DNA of 26,226 bases from an uncultured Methanobrevibacter sp. (GTDB lineage Archaea; Methanobacteriota; Methanobacteria; Methanobacteriales; Methanobacteriaceae). The stretch lies in contig ONQL01000015.1 of the NCBI GenBank assembly GCA_900319985.1, forward strand, positions 1-26,226. The letters run 5' to 3'. Under the pieces are notes generated by a model. The model saw only the letters and a program-made list of their open reading frames with translations. It searched no databases and had not been told where the DNA came from. Positions 7,945 to 15,970 of this stretch are shown here, one piece after another. The position numbers and the translations under genes were made by a program. How positions within the stretch are numbered: the first letter of the stretch is position 1; every line of letters starts with the position of its first letter.

Positions 7945-8331
7945 AACTAAGACATTGTGAATTAATTCTTATTACCCATCTACAGATTTTCACACCTAAT
8001 TTATTCTTCCGACTTGACTTCAAATGTAATTATTATTTGTCAATTCCCTGAATTTTTCATGTAAACAAATTTTTACACTACAAGATGTTAAAATCAATGT
8101 TATAAACTCTATACGACATCATTAATAATCATTTGCAATAATCTCCAAATAAAGAAAAATTAGCCAATTTAGTAAATTCTAATCAAATATTTAAATAATA
8201 TATAAAAAAATTTAATTTATTAATAAACAAAATTCCATTATTCTTTAAAAAAATTAGAAAATAATAAAAAAATTGATATATTAAAATGATAAATATTTTA
8301 AAAAAAAGTGTAAAAAGTACATTAGTAAATC
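7945..8331. other. Long AT-rich intergenic region without recognised genes
   Basis: About 390 bases between the surface-protein leader and the trmI terminator. I see no open frame of note, no tRNA and no recognised RNA family. Small hairpins exist, for example TGTAAA (8060-8065) pairing with TTTACA (8072-8077), but none is striking in such AT-rich DNA. A TATA-like TTTTTATAC on the minus strand, near 7936-7944, could serve the surface-protein gene. The part at 7960-8120 is less AT-rich than the rest and might be a leader or a small RNA; this is not shown. Confidence 0.4.
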
Positions 8332-8339
8332 AAAAAAAA
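8332..8339 (-). terminator. Oligo-T terminator after trmI
   Basis: Eight consecutive T residues on the minus strand, 15 nt after the trmI stop codon. Oligo-T tracts alone suffice for archaeal RNA polymerase termination. Confidence 0.5.
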
Positions 8340-8354
8340 GGTTTAGAGGACAAA

Positions 8355-9086
8355 TTATAGCTTTCTTGCAAATACCAAATATCCACTATGACCAACCATA
8401 CGTGTTTTTGGCCTCACACCCTGTTGGCGAACTTCAAGGCCACGTTCCAAGGTTTCAAAAATCTCAATATCATAAAAACCCAATTTCTTAGAAATGCGGT
8501 ATGAGATTTCTGCCTGATCGATATAAGGTGCATAAACACACAGCCATCCACCAACATTTAAAGACTCCAAAACTTCTTCAAATATCTCAAACGGCTTCGG
8601 CAAGTCCAAAAATACCAAATCAATGTTATCTTCATCGATTCCTTCCTTAATATCCTTGTTTTTAACTTCAATATTTGTAATTCCAAAATTGTCAATGTTT
8701 TTTTGGGCAACTTCAGCAAAGTCTTCACGTATCTCATAGGTGAATACACGACCTTCAGGCCCAACCACATTACCAAAATTAAGAGCAATAGCTCCGGCAC
8801 CGGTTCCCGCATCAACTACTCGTGAACCATAGCCCAAACCAGTGTGTGCCAAAACCTGTCCAATGTCTTTTTGAATGAGAATTGAACATCTTCGATCCAT
8901 TATATCGATGAAATCATTTATGTTGGGTTTCATGATTTTAAATGTGTGGTCAAGATGGCTTTTAACTTCATCGCCAACTTTTGCAGAGTCCAATACCTCT
9001 GCCTTAACAATTCCCAAATCGCTTTGAAAGTCATGACCCGGTTTTAAAACATATTTCTTACCACGTTCATCTAAAATCATCTTCAT
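8355..9086 (-). CDS. trmI: tRNA (adenine-N1)-methyltransferase TrmI
   Basis: SAM-dependent methyltransferase that makes m1A at position 57/58 in the T-loop of tRNA, usually as a tetramer. An N-terminal beta domain (GKKYVLKPGHDF) is followed by a Rossmann domain with SAM motif I VDAGTGAGA at residues 91-99, the acidic residue of EIRED after strand 2, and the FLDLPKP motif IV. The C-terminal RPKTRMVGHSGYL is diagnostic for the TrmI family. Full length at 243 residues. The ATG at 9086 is preceded by GGTG (complement of 9093-9096) with 6 nt spacing. It follows htpX after 9 nt and is probably translated from the same mRNA. Confidence 0.93.
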   Translation of the reverse strand: MKMILDERGKKYVLKPGHDFQSDLGIVKAEVLDSAKVGDEVKSHLDHTFKIMKPNINDFIDIMDRRCSILIQKDIGQVLAHTGLGYGSRVVDAGTGAGAIALNFGNVVGPEGRVFTYEIREDFAEVAQKNIDNFGITNIEVKNKDIKEGIDEDNIDLVFLDLPKPFEIFEEVLESLNVGGWLCVYAPYIDQAEISYRISKKLGFYDIEIFETLERGLEVRQQGVRPKTRMVGHSGYLVFARKL

Positions 9087-9095
9087 TTATAACAC

Positions 9096-10055
9096 CTAAT
9101 TTTCTAATTCCGCCAATCTTTTTACCCTTTTCAAGGAATCCGGATGAGTAGAGAACAATTCCATAATTCCGTTTGTTTTTGAAATTTTAATCTCTGAGTT
9201 GGCAAGTTTCCTTAACTCCTCATCAGATATTCTTCCATCCCCGTCAAAGTCAATTTGCTGGAAATCATTAATATCATGCTGTGCATTATTTACATCATTT
9301 ACAAAGAATGCCCTGTTGGTATTTACCTCATCGATTGTTTCTTTACTGCATCTTGAAGCACCATAAGACAGCTTATAAAGTGCTGATACCAATGCCGCCG
9401 GACGATTGCCAAACTCAACGCTTGCTTCGTCAGCATAATATTCACGAGTTCTTGAGATGAACAATACCAGTAACTGACCTAATAAGTAAAACAGATATCC
9501 TAAAATTCCAATTATAATGGCCCCTCCATTATCATTGTCGCCTGAAAACATGAAGGACAATGCGAGGTAATAACAAATCATAGGAATTACGCTAACCGCT
9601 GCAGTTACAGCCATGTCATTATGTTTGATATGACCCATTTCATGACCTAAAACTGCCCTTAGCTCATCATCATCAAGCAATCCCAGAATAGGACGAGTTA
9701 TAGCAATATGTCCACTCCTACTTGTTCTTCCATAAGCAAATGCATTTGGAACATTGACAAGTGATACTCCCAGTTTAGGTTTTTTAATTCCTGCCTCATC
9801 AGCCAATTCCTGAACCATTTTATGAATGTGAGGAGCTTCAGCTTCAGACAATGGCCTTACATTCATTGAGCGTTTGACAATGGATGGTCCAAACCAGTAC
9901 TGTAAAAATACAATCACTAAGCTCACAACTGCATATATTCTCCAACTGCTTATTCCCAAATATCTTCCGACAAGAAATATGAGGAAATAAACGATTGTGA
10001 ACATTATCACAGATGTCAGAATCATTCTAAGTTTAAGTTTCCATGTACCTCTCAT
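9096..10055 (-). CDS. htpX: HtpX-like membrane zinc metalloprotease (M48) with an EF-hand loop
   Basis: Membrane-anchored M48 peptidase for quality control of membrane proteins. Two N-terminal transmembrane segments (about 11-30 and 40-56) precede the catalytic domain. HEMGH at 138-142 supplies the zinc histidines and catalytic glutamate, and E205 in REYYAD is the likely third ligand. Further hydrophobic stretches lie at 150-170 and 178-200. The family C-terminal motif FSTHPDSLKRVKRL is at 301-314. Unusually, residues 269-280 read DFDGDGRISDEE, a canonical 12-residue EF-hand calcium loop, inside the region just before the C-terminal motif. Start: ATG at 10055 with GGTGAT 3 nt upstream. Upstream partner of trmI. 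Confidence 0.93.
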   Translation of the reverse strand: MRGTWKLKLRMILTSVIMFTIVYFLIFLVGRYLGISSWRIYAVVSLVIVFLQYWFGPSIVKRSMNVRPLSEAEAPHIHKMVQELADEAGIKKPKLGVSLVNVPNAFAYGRTSRSGHIAITRPILGLLDDDELRAVLGHEMGHIKHNDMAVTAAVSVIPMICYYLALSFMFSGDNDNGGAIIIGILGYLFYLLGQLLVLFISRTREYYADEASVEFGNRPAALVSALYKLSYGASRCSKETIDEVNTNRAFFVNDVNNAQHDINDFQQIDFDGDGRISDEELRKLANSEIKISKTNGIMELFSTHPDSLKRVKRLAELEN

Positions 10056-10110
10056 TTTATCACCTTTAAAAATATTATTATATTACTTATCAAATACTCT
10101 CTCAATTGAA

Positions 10111-10138
10111 TTATATATAATATTTTCACATATAAAAA
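10111..10138. promoter_or_regulatory. Divergent TATA elements of htpX (minus) and rfcS (plus)
   Basis: In the 148-nt htpX/rfcS gap, TTATATATAA at 10111-10120 is placed to start htpX about 30 nt upstream of its ATG. CATATAAAAA at 10129-10138 is placed to start rfcS near 10160. Positions of transcript starts are inferred from usual archaeal spacing only. Confidence 0.4.
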
Positions 10139-10203
10139 CATTAAGCAAACATTAATTATTGACAAAATACATAACATTTTACTAGTAAAAAAATGGTGAT
10201 TAA

Positions 10204-11151
10204 ATGAGCGGACCATGGGTAGAAAAATATAGACCACAAAAATTAGAAGACATTGTAGGACAAAAACAAATCATTACCAGACTTGAAAAATATGTAGGCG
10301 AAGGCAGTATGCCTAACTTAATGTTTACAGGCCCAGCAGGTGTTGGAAAGACAACAACTGCATTGGCACTATCAAAATCAATTTTAGGAGAATACTGGAG
10401 AAACAATTTCCTAGAATTGAATGCATCAGATGCAAGAGGAATTGATACAGTAAGGGATCGCATAAAAAACTTCTGTAGACTTAAGCCTGTAGGCGCTCCA
10501 TTTAGGATAATCTTTCTGGATGAAGTAGACAACATGACAAAGGATGCTCAGCATGCGCTTAGACGTGAAATGGAAATGTATACAAAAACCGCTTCATTTA
10601 TTCTTTCCTGTAACTATTCATCAAAAATCATCGACCCAATTCAATCAAGATGTGCAATCTTCAGATTCGCTCCAGTTAAAGGAGAAGACATAGCTGAAAG
10701 ATTGAAGTTCATTTGTGAAAATGAAGGATTCGATGCTGATGACAAGGGTATCGAAACAATAGTCTATTTCGCTGAAGGAGATATGAGAAAAGCCGTTAAT
10801 GTCTTGCAGGCGGCTGCTTCAGAAGGTGAAGCAATAACAGAAGAATCCGTATACGAAGTTGTATCAAAAGCTAAACCTCAAGAAATTGCTAATATGATTA
10901 ATAAAGCTCTCATGGGAGACTTTTTAGGTGCAAGGACACTTCTTAGAGAAACTATGGTTCTGCAGGGAACCAGCGGAGAAGACATGGTAACCCAAATTTA
11001 TCAGGAAGTTTCAAAAAGAGTTGTTGAAGGAAAAATGGAGCCTGACTTTTATATAGAATTGATAGAAGCTATTGCGGATTGTGACTTCAGAATAAGAGAA
11101 GGGGCAAATCCTAGAATTCAACTTGAAGCATTATTAACTAAATTTATCTAA
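10204..11151 (+). CDS. rfcS: Replication factor C small subunit
   Basis: AAA+ subunit of the clamp loader that places PCNA on primed DNA. Walker A GPAGVGKT is at residues 43-50, Walker B LDEVDN at 105-110, and the arginine-finger SRC box at 148-150, followed by the RFC C-terminal collar helices. At 315 residues it has no intein, although rfcS often carries one in other archaea. The start at 10204 is fixed by GGTGAT at 10195-10200 with 3 nt spacing and by the family N-terminus PWVEKYRP. It is immediately followed by rfcL, and four RfcS with one RfcL form the complex. Confidence 0.97.
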   Translation: MSGPWVEKYRPQKLEDIVGQKQIITRLEKYVGEGSMPNLMFTGPAGVGKTTTALALSKSILGEYWRNNFLELNASDARGIDTVRDRIKNFCRLKPVGAPFRIIFLDEVDNMTKDAQHALRREMEMYTKTASFILSCNYSSKIIDPIQSRCAIFRFAPVKGEDIAERLKFICENEGFDADDKGIETIVYFAEGDMRKAVNVLQAAASEGEAITEESVYEVVSKAKPQEIANMINKALMGDFLGARTLLRETMVLQGTSGEDMVTQIYQEVSKRVVEGKMEPDFYIELIEAIADCDFRIREGANPRIQLEALLTKFI

Positions 11152-11160
11152 GGTATGGAA

Positions 11161-12654
11161 ATGTTATGGACTGACAAATACCGACCGCAAACCTTAGATG
11201 AAGTGGTTGGTAACAAAAAAGAGAAAAAACTAATCATGGATTGGGTTGGAAACTGGAAAAATGGAAATCCGCAACAGCCCTTACTTTTAGTTGGACCTCC
11301 GGGAATCGGGAAAACAACCCTCGCATTAATAATAGCAAAAGATTTCTCAGAGTACATTGAACTTAATGCAAGTGACAAGCGTTCACAGGATGTAATCAAA
11401 AGTACAATTGGAGAGTCATCCTCATCAAGATCTCTTTTTGGAGACGAATACAAACTAATCATAATGGACGAAGTTGACGGAATCCATGGAACCAATGACC
11501 GTGGAGGAGTAAGAGCAATTGGTGAGATAATTAAAAATTCCAAGCATCCTATGATTTTGATGGCTAATGACTTCTATTCCAAAAGACTGCAGTCAATCAA
11601 ACCGAAATGTACTGTAATCAAAATGCCCAAAGTGAGAAGCCCAAGCATCAGAAAAGCCCTAAAGGAAATAGCTCAAAAAGAAGAAGTTAAAGCTAATCCA
11701 AAAGCCCTGGAGTTAATCGCTAAAAAATCAAACGGAGATATGCGTTCTGCAATCAACACCCTTCAGGCACTGGCCGATACAGATAAGGTATTGGAACCAA
11801 AAGATGTTGAAAATCTAAGAACAAAAGATGACCGTTCAGACATTTTCAATGCAATTACAGGAGTTTTGAAAAGCAAAAATCCGCAGCATGTAAGGGAAGC
11901 TTTAAGGGTTGATGAAGACCCTACACTTGTAATGGAATACATCGCCGAAAACATTCCTCGAGAATATAGCGATAAAAATGAAATAAAAAAGGCTTATGAA
12001 AACATAGCAAAAGCAGACTTATACTTTGGAAGAGCCCGAAGCAGCAGAAATTATGGTTACTGGAAATATGCAAGTGATTTCATGGGAATTGGAGTTAGTT
12101 CATCCAAAAAGGAAACCTATAAAAAATTCTCAAAAATCCAGACACCAAGCATATTCACATTAATGGGCCGTAACAGAGGCAAAAGAAATCTAAGAGATGA
12201 AATTGCCGAAAAGATGACTCAAAAAATGCATATTTCACATGCAGTGGGAATTTCAATGTTCCCATACTTGGAAATCATGTTTAAAGATGACGAGCTTGCA
12301 TGGGAAATTTCCGACTTTTTAGAGTTAGATGAAAATGAGATAAAACGCTTCAGGAAAAAGAAAATCCCTAAAAAGGTCATCAACAAGATGGAAAAACAAA
12401 AAGCTCAAATGAGAGTCGAAGAGCGTGACAGGAGATTTGAAGAACTTCAGAATCAAATGATGAATGCTCCGGAAGAAATTGCGATTGAAACTGAAGAAAG
12501 CATTGAAGAGATTCCACTTGAAGATAATGTTGAAAAAGAACATACCGAAGAAGAAATGCCTATTGAAGAGGAACCTAAAGAAGAAGCGGATAATGCTGAA
12601 GATGAAAAACCTAAAAAGAAAACCGACAAACAGGTTTCACTTTTTAGCTTCTAA
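11161..12654 (+). CDS. rfcL: Replication factor C large subunit
   Basis: Large clamp-loader subunit. N-terminal MLWTDKYRPQTLDEVVGN is the usual start of the family. Walker A GPPGIGKT and Walker B IMDEVDG follow, then an RFC collar domain, and an acidic, low-complexity linker with many E and K residues. The protein ends in QVSLFSF, a PIP-box-like PCNA-binding motif lacking the second terminal aromatic of the QxxLxxFF form. Two ATGs are possible; I prefer 11161 because AGGT (11151-11154) lies 6 nt before it, equivalent to the spacing at rfcS and leuS; 11155 would add two residues. Coupled to rfcS, whose stop is at 11151. Its last 18 nt overlap the 3' end of the convergent gene. Confidence 0.95.
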   Translation: MLWTDKYRPQTLDEVVGNKKEKKLIMDWVGNWKNGNPQQPLLLVGPPGIGKTTLALIIAKDFSEYIELNASDKRSQDVIKSTIGESSSSRSLFGDEYKLIIMDEVDGIHGTNDRGGVRAIGEIIKNSKHPMILMANDFYSKRLQSIKPKCTVIKMPKVRSPSIRKALKEIAQKEEVKANPKALELIAKKSNGDMRSAINTLQALADTDKVLEPKDVENLRTKDDRSDIFNAITGVLKSKNPQHVREALRVDEDPTLVMEYIAENIPREYSDKNEIKKAYENIAKADLYFGRARSSRNYGYWKYASDFMGIGVSSSKKETYKKFSKIQTPSIFTLMGRNRGKRNLRDEIAEKMTQKMHISHAVGISMFPYLEIMFKDDELAWEISDFLELDENEIKRFRKKKIPKKVINKMEKQKAQMRVEERDRRFEELQNQMMNAPEEIAIETEESIEEIPLEDNVEKEHTEEEMPIEEEPKEEADNAEDEKPKKKTDKQVSLFSF

Positions 12655-13326
12655 CTTTTTTTCAATGTATTCGGAGGCCTTCAAAACATTTTCACGATAT
12701 TGAGGAGCTACATCTTCTAAAAATTCCATAAAAGAGGTAGCCAACTCATCATTATTTTCATTTTTAATTTTATTTTTGCCATCCATCTCTAAAAATGAGT
12801 TAATCCAATCCAAAGGCACATTGATTAAAGGACAGATTTCATTTGAACTTCTGTTAAAGCTTAAACCTTCACCACTGAATATTGTTGAAAATATATCGTT
12901 CACCTCATCATCCAAAATTGTAGGATTAACCACATAATCGTAATCGCCATCATGAATCAGCTTTACCCCATATTTTCGAGTATACGGCTCCATCAACACG
13001 TCAACCATGAAATTGTCCCGAGGCATTAAAATAACAGAGTTCGGTTCGATTTCCAAAGACAGAACCTTTGATGATTTAGAGCAAATCTTTTGAAACAGAC
13101 TATTTCTTACAACTTCGATTTCTGGATATTGCTTGTTGAATGTCTCCTGCCTTTTTCGTGAAAACTTGGAAAACCTTAAATTGTTAATGTAAATCTTTTC
13201 AGAAGTATAGGAAATAAAACGACTGTCCACTCCAATAATCTTCAAGAACTTCAAAACATCCTTTTTGGAAGTGGTAAAATCCTCTTTATCTTCAACCAAT
13301 CCTGAAATGTCAAACATGAACTCCAT
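12637..13326 (-). CDS. Conserved protein of unknown function
   Basis: A 229-residue soluble, charged protein I do not recognise. It has a mixed alpha/beta N-terminal half with several lysine-rich strands, a central stretch SLEIEPNSVILMPRDNFMVD, and the pattern DYDYVVNPTILDDEVNDIF. A later segment, CPLINVPLDWINSFLE, precedes a helical tail ending KLEAKK. No Walker motif, PP-loop SGGxDS or paired-cysteine metal site is visible, and there is no signal peptide or membrane segment. It starts 4 nt after the aroE stop, so it is probably translated with aroE. An alternative ATG at 13317 has GGAG close before it. Its 3' end overlaps rfcL by 18 nt. Codon use and composition look like those of its neighbours, so it is likely a native gene. 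Confidence 0.7.
   Translation of the reverse strand: MEFMFDISGLVEDKEDFTTSKKDVLKFLKIIGVDSRFISYTSEKIYINNLRFSKFSRKRQETFNKQYPEIEVVRNSLFQKICSKSSKVLSLEIEPNSVILMPRDNFMVDVLMEPYTRKYGVKLIHDGDYDYVVNPTILDDEVNDIFSTIFSGEGLSFNRSSNEICPLINVPLDWINSFLEMDGKNKIKNENNDELATSFMEFLEDVAPQYRENVLKASEYIEKKLEAKK
12656..12662 (+). terminator. T7 tract directly after rfcL
   Basis: Seven T residues begin 2 nt after the rfcL stop codon, inside the coding 3' end of the convergent gene. There is no clear hairpin; archaeal termination does not need one. Confidence 0.4.
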
Positions 13327-13330
13327 AATA

Positions 13331-14182
13331 TCATTCTATATCAAGTGTATCTTTCAGCGCTTTTTCCATAACATCTACAGGCGCATCGACTCCAGTCCAA
13401 ATCCTAAAGCTTTCAGCACCCTGATACAGCAACATCTTAATTCCATAAACCGGTTTTGCACCCGCTTCAATTGCCTGTTTGAGCAATACTGTCTCATTAG
13501 GATTATATACAGCATCAAATACCGCCAAATCCTCATGCATATTTTCTGAGGTGGCAATTGGCTCATCATTAATGTGAGGATGCATTCCCAGAGGTGTCGT
13601 ATCGACTAAAATATCCGCATCGGCCAAACAGGTATTTATTTCCTTAATCGAATCTGACTTTACCTCATCTATCAAGCCTGAATTTGAAACATCCTCTGCC
13701 AAACTTCGGGCCTTGTCCACATTCCTGTTTAATATTGTTAAAGAGTCAGCGCCATATTTGGCAATGTAAAATGAAATTGCCCTTGATGCACCACCGGCAC
13801 CTGCAATAACAACATTCTTATTTTTAATTGAAGTAACTTCCTCAATAGCCCTTACAGCGCCTATACCATCAGTATTGTAACCTTTAAGATTTTTAAAATC
13901 GATTGTGTTTACAGCACCTATCAGTTCAGCGACATCGTCGATTTCATCCAGATATTTCATAACTTCAATCTTGTGAGGGATTGTCACATTAAATCCCTTT
14001 ATATTCAATGATTCAGCGCCTTCAATAGCCTTTTCTAATTCTGTAGGATTGACATTAAATGCCACATAAGCGTAATCCATACCCAATTCATCGAATGCTG
14101 CATTGTGCATGGGTGGTGAAAAACTATGTTCCACAGGATGGCCTATCAAACCCACAATATTTGTACTGCCTTTAATTTTCAT
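13331..14182 (-). CDS. aroE: Shikimate dehydrogenase
   Basis: NADPH-dependent reduction of 3-dehydroshikimate to shikimate in aromatic amino-acid synthesis. The substrate site includes GHPVEHSFSPPMHN near the N-terminus, the catalytic lysine K71 in NVTIPHK, and YNTDG with D105. The NADP-binding glycine loop GAGGAS is at 128-133, and LNRN follows the second strand. DTTPLGMHP and YGIKMLLYQGA are further family blocks. Full length at 283 residues. The ATG at 14182 has no Shine-Dalgarno sequence, and a TATA box (14208-14215) is centred about 29 nt upstream, so the mRNA is probably leaderless. Followed after 4 nt by the unidentified gene at 12637-13326. Confidence 0.95.
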   Translation of the reverse strand: MKIKGSTNIVGLIGHPVEHSFSPPMHNAAFDELGMDYAYVAFNVNPTELEKAIEGAESLNIKGFNVTIPHKIEVMKYLDEIDDVAELIGAVNTIDFKNLKGYNTDGIGAVRAIEEVTSIKNKNVVIAGAGGASRAISFYIAKYGADSLTILNRNVDKARSLAEDVSNSGLIDEVKSDSIKEINTCLADADILVDTTPLGMHPHINDEPIATSENMHEDLAVFDAVYNPNETVLLKQAIEAGAKPVYGIKMLLYQGAESFRIWTGVDAPVDVMEKALKDTLDIE

Positions 14183-14200
14183 ATAATATTTAATTAATTA

Positions 14201-14221
14201 ACAAAGATTATATAACTTTGT
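14201..14221. promoter_or_regulatory. Symmetric BRE-TATA-BRE region between aroE and hisS
   Basis: ACAAAG (14201-14206) and CTTTGT (14216-14221) form a perfect 6-bp inverted repeat around 9 nt that contain the self-complementary TATA box TTATATAA (14208-14215). By usual spacing it would start aroE about 3 nt before its ATG and hisS near 14238, about 30 nt before its ATG. The arms look like purine-rich BRE elements in both directions and could also be an operator. Confidence 0.5.
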
Positions 14222-14267
14222 ATAAACATAATTTAATTATAATAAATTTATTCATAGGAGAGCTAAA

Positions 14268-15563
14268 ATGGAATTTTTAAGACCAAGAGGTACAAGAGAT
14301 TTCTTATTTGAAGAGATGAGAGAACGTAAACAAGCAGAAAGTACCTTAAGAAATATTTTTGAAAATTATGGTTATCAAGAAATCAAAACACCCTTATTTG
14401 AAGAATTAAAGTTATTTACAACAAAATCAGGAGAAGAAATTGTTGACCAGTTATACAACTTTAAAGACAAATCAGACAGGGAATTAACTTTAAGACCTGA
14501 AATTACAGCACCTGTTGCCAGACTATACCTAAATGAACTCGAAAAAACTTCCACAAAACCTATCAAACTTTATTACTACGGAAGTTGTTTTAGATATGAA
14601 AGACCTCAAAAGGGAAGATTCAGACAGTTTTGGCAATTCGGCTGTGAATTGATTGGTGCAAAAACACCGCAGGGAGAAGCGGAAGTCATTGCACTTTGTA
14701 CAGATTCCATCAATGCTTTGGGAATTACAACTGCAGACGTAAACATCAACCATTTGGGAATCATAAGAGGCCTGTTCAAACACTTTGAAATTTCAACCGA
14801 AACCCAAAGGGAAATCATGGTTGTAATCGACAAAGGAGACAAAGACCTGCTAATCGAATCATTAAGCGGCGAAAACCCTGTAATCGACAATGATGAATTG
14901 AATCAGATACTGTTAAAATTGATTGACCTTGTTGGTGACAAATCAATTTTAAGTGAAGTCGAAGATTTGATTGCGCCATATGAAGAGCCTAAAGAGGCAT
15001 TGGAAGAACTGAAGGAATTAATCTCACTGCTTGAAAGCTTCAAAGTTGAAAATTACACATTGAATCTGGGAGTTGCCAGAGGTCTCGACTACTACACAGG
15101 AATTGTATTCGAAATATATGTTCCCGAACTCGGAGCACAAAAACAGATTTGTGGAGGAGGATCCTACAGCCTCGTTAAAGTATTCGGAGGACAGGAAGTC
15201 GAATCAACAGGATTTGCATTAGGTTTCGACAGATTGATGAATGCTGTTGAAGAATTAACCGATAAAAAAGAATTACCTCCTCATTTAGACATATATGTAA
15301 CTCCGATTTCAGATGATGTGCGCGATAAAGCATACGAAATCACCCAGCTTTTAAGAAGAAACGACATCAAAGCCGATGTTGATTTGAACGGCAAAAAATT
15401 CAAAAAACTAATGAACTATGCAGATAAAATCAAGGTAGAAAAAATAGCTATCATAGGGTCCAAAGACTTGGAACAAGGAAAAATCACAATAAAAGACATG
15501 ATCAGCGGAAATCAAGAGCTGATTGATATTGATAACATTGTAGAATATATAAAAGGTGAATAA
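14268..15563 (+). CDS. hisS: Histidyl-tRNA synthetase
   Basis: Class II synthetase charging tRNA-His. The N-terminal FLRPRGTRDFLFEE, LTLRPEITAPVARLY and motif 2 (CFRYERPQKGRFRQFWQFG) are followed by the histidine-binding GLDYYTG at residues 272-278. Motif 3 GFALGFDRLM and a C-terminal anticodon-binding domain (LDIYVTPI onward) complete the 431 residues. The ATG at 14268 follows GGAG (14257-14260) by 7 nt. It is the first gene of a plus-strand operon with hisI, the PIN-ATPase and a TIM-barrel gene. The HisZ paralogue is excluded by the complete anticodon domain. Confidence 0.96.
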   Translation: MEFLRPRGTRDFLFEEMRERKQAESTLRNIFENYGYQEIKTPLFEELKLFTTKSGEEIVDQLYNFKDKSDRELTLRPEITAPVARLYLNELEKTSTKPIKLYYYGSCFRYERPQKGRFRQFWQFGCELIGAKTPQGEAEVIALCTDSINALGITTADVNINHLGIIRGLFKHFEISTETQREIMVVIDKGDKDLLIESLSGENPVIDNDELNQILLKLIDLVGDKSILSEVEDLIAPYEEPKEALEELKELISLLESFKVENYTLNLGVARGLDYYTGIVFEIYVPELGAQKQICGGGSYSLVKVFGGQEVESTGFALGFDRLMNAVEELTDKKELPPHLDIYVTPISDDVRDKAYEITQLLRRNDIKADVDLNGKKFKKLMNYADKIKVEKIAIIGSKDLEQGKITIKDMISGNQELIDIDNIVEYIKGE

Positions 15564-15564
15564 T

Positions 15565-15969
15565 ATGGAAATAAACTTTAGACATGAAATTAACGGACAG
15601 AAAGTTATCACTGCAGTTGCTCAGGATGCCGAAACCAACCAGATACTGATGCTGGCAAACATGAACAAGGAAGCTCTTCAAAAAACAGTTGCCACCGGAA
15701 AAGCACATTACTGGAGCACTTCCAGAAACAAGATATGGTTAAAAGGAGAAAGTTCCGGCCATTTCCAGGAAGTTAAGGAAATACTTGTTGACTGCGACAT
15801 GGATGCCATCGTTTTGAAAATAAAGCAAACCGGTGCAGCATGCCATGAAGGCTATAAATCATGCTTCTTTAGAAAACTGAAAACTGAAAATGTTGATATT
15901 GAAGACTTGAAGGATGATGACTTGGAAATTATCTTGGAAAGACTCGTAAATCCAGAAGACGTGTATTAA
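15565..15969 (+). CDS. hisI: Phosphoribosyl-AMP cyclohydrolase
   Basis: Third step of histidine synthesis: zinc-dependent hydrolytic ring opening of phosphoribosyl-AMP. The D-x-D-x-D metal motif is D76, D78 and D80, and the zinc cysteines are C93 (in CHEGYKSC) and C100. HYWSTSRNKIWLKGESSGH is the family signature. At 134 residues it is the single-domain form without HisE. I chose ATG 15565: GGTGAA (15555-15560) from the end of hisS precedes it. A GTG at 15556 would add three residues inside that site. One nucleotide separates it from hisS and one from the next gene. Confidence 0.95.
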   Translation: MEINFRHEINGQKVITAVAQDAETNQILMLANMNKEALQKTVATGKAHYWSTSRNKIWLKGESSGHFQEVKEILVDCDMDAIVLKIKQTGAACHEGYKSCFFRKLKTENVDIEDLKDDDLEIILERLVNPEDVY

Positions 15970-15970
15970 A

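Noticed and set aside
7945..8331. Possible small RNA or riboswitch in the long gap before the surface-protein gene
   Set aside because: Only weak AT-rich hairpins; no conserved aptamer pattern or strong stem could be found by eye.
10204..12654. Intein in rfcS or rfcL, as in several other archaea
   Set aside because: Both proteins have normal length and uninterrupted Walker A and SRC motifs.
12637..13326. Assignment of the unknown gene as an Ncs2/Ctu2-like tRNA thiolation protein
   Set aside because: Resemblance is only an impression of short patterns; there is no PP-loop and no cysteine pair to support it.
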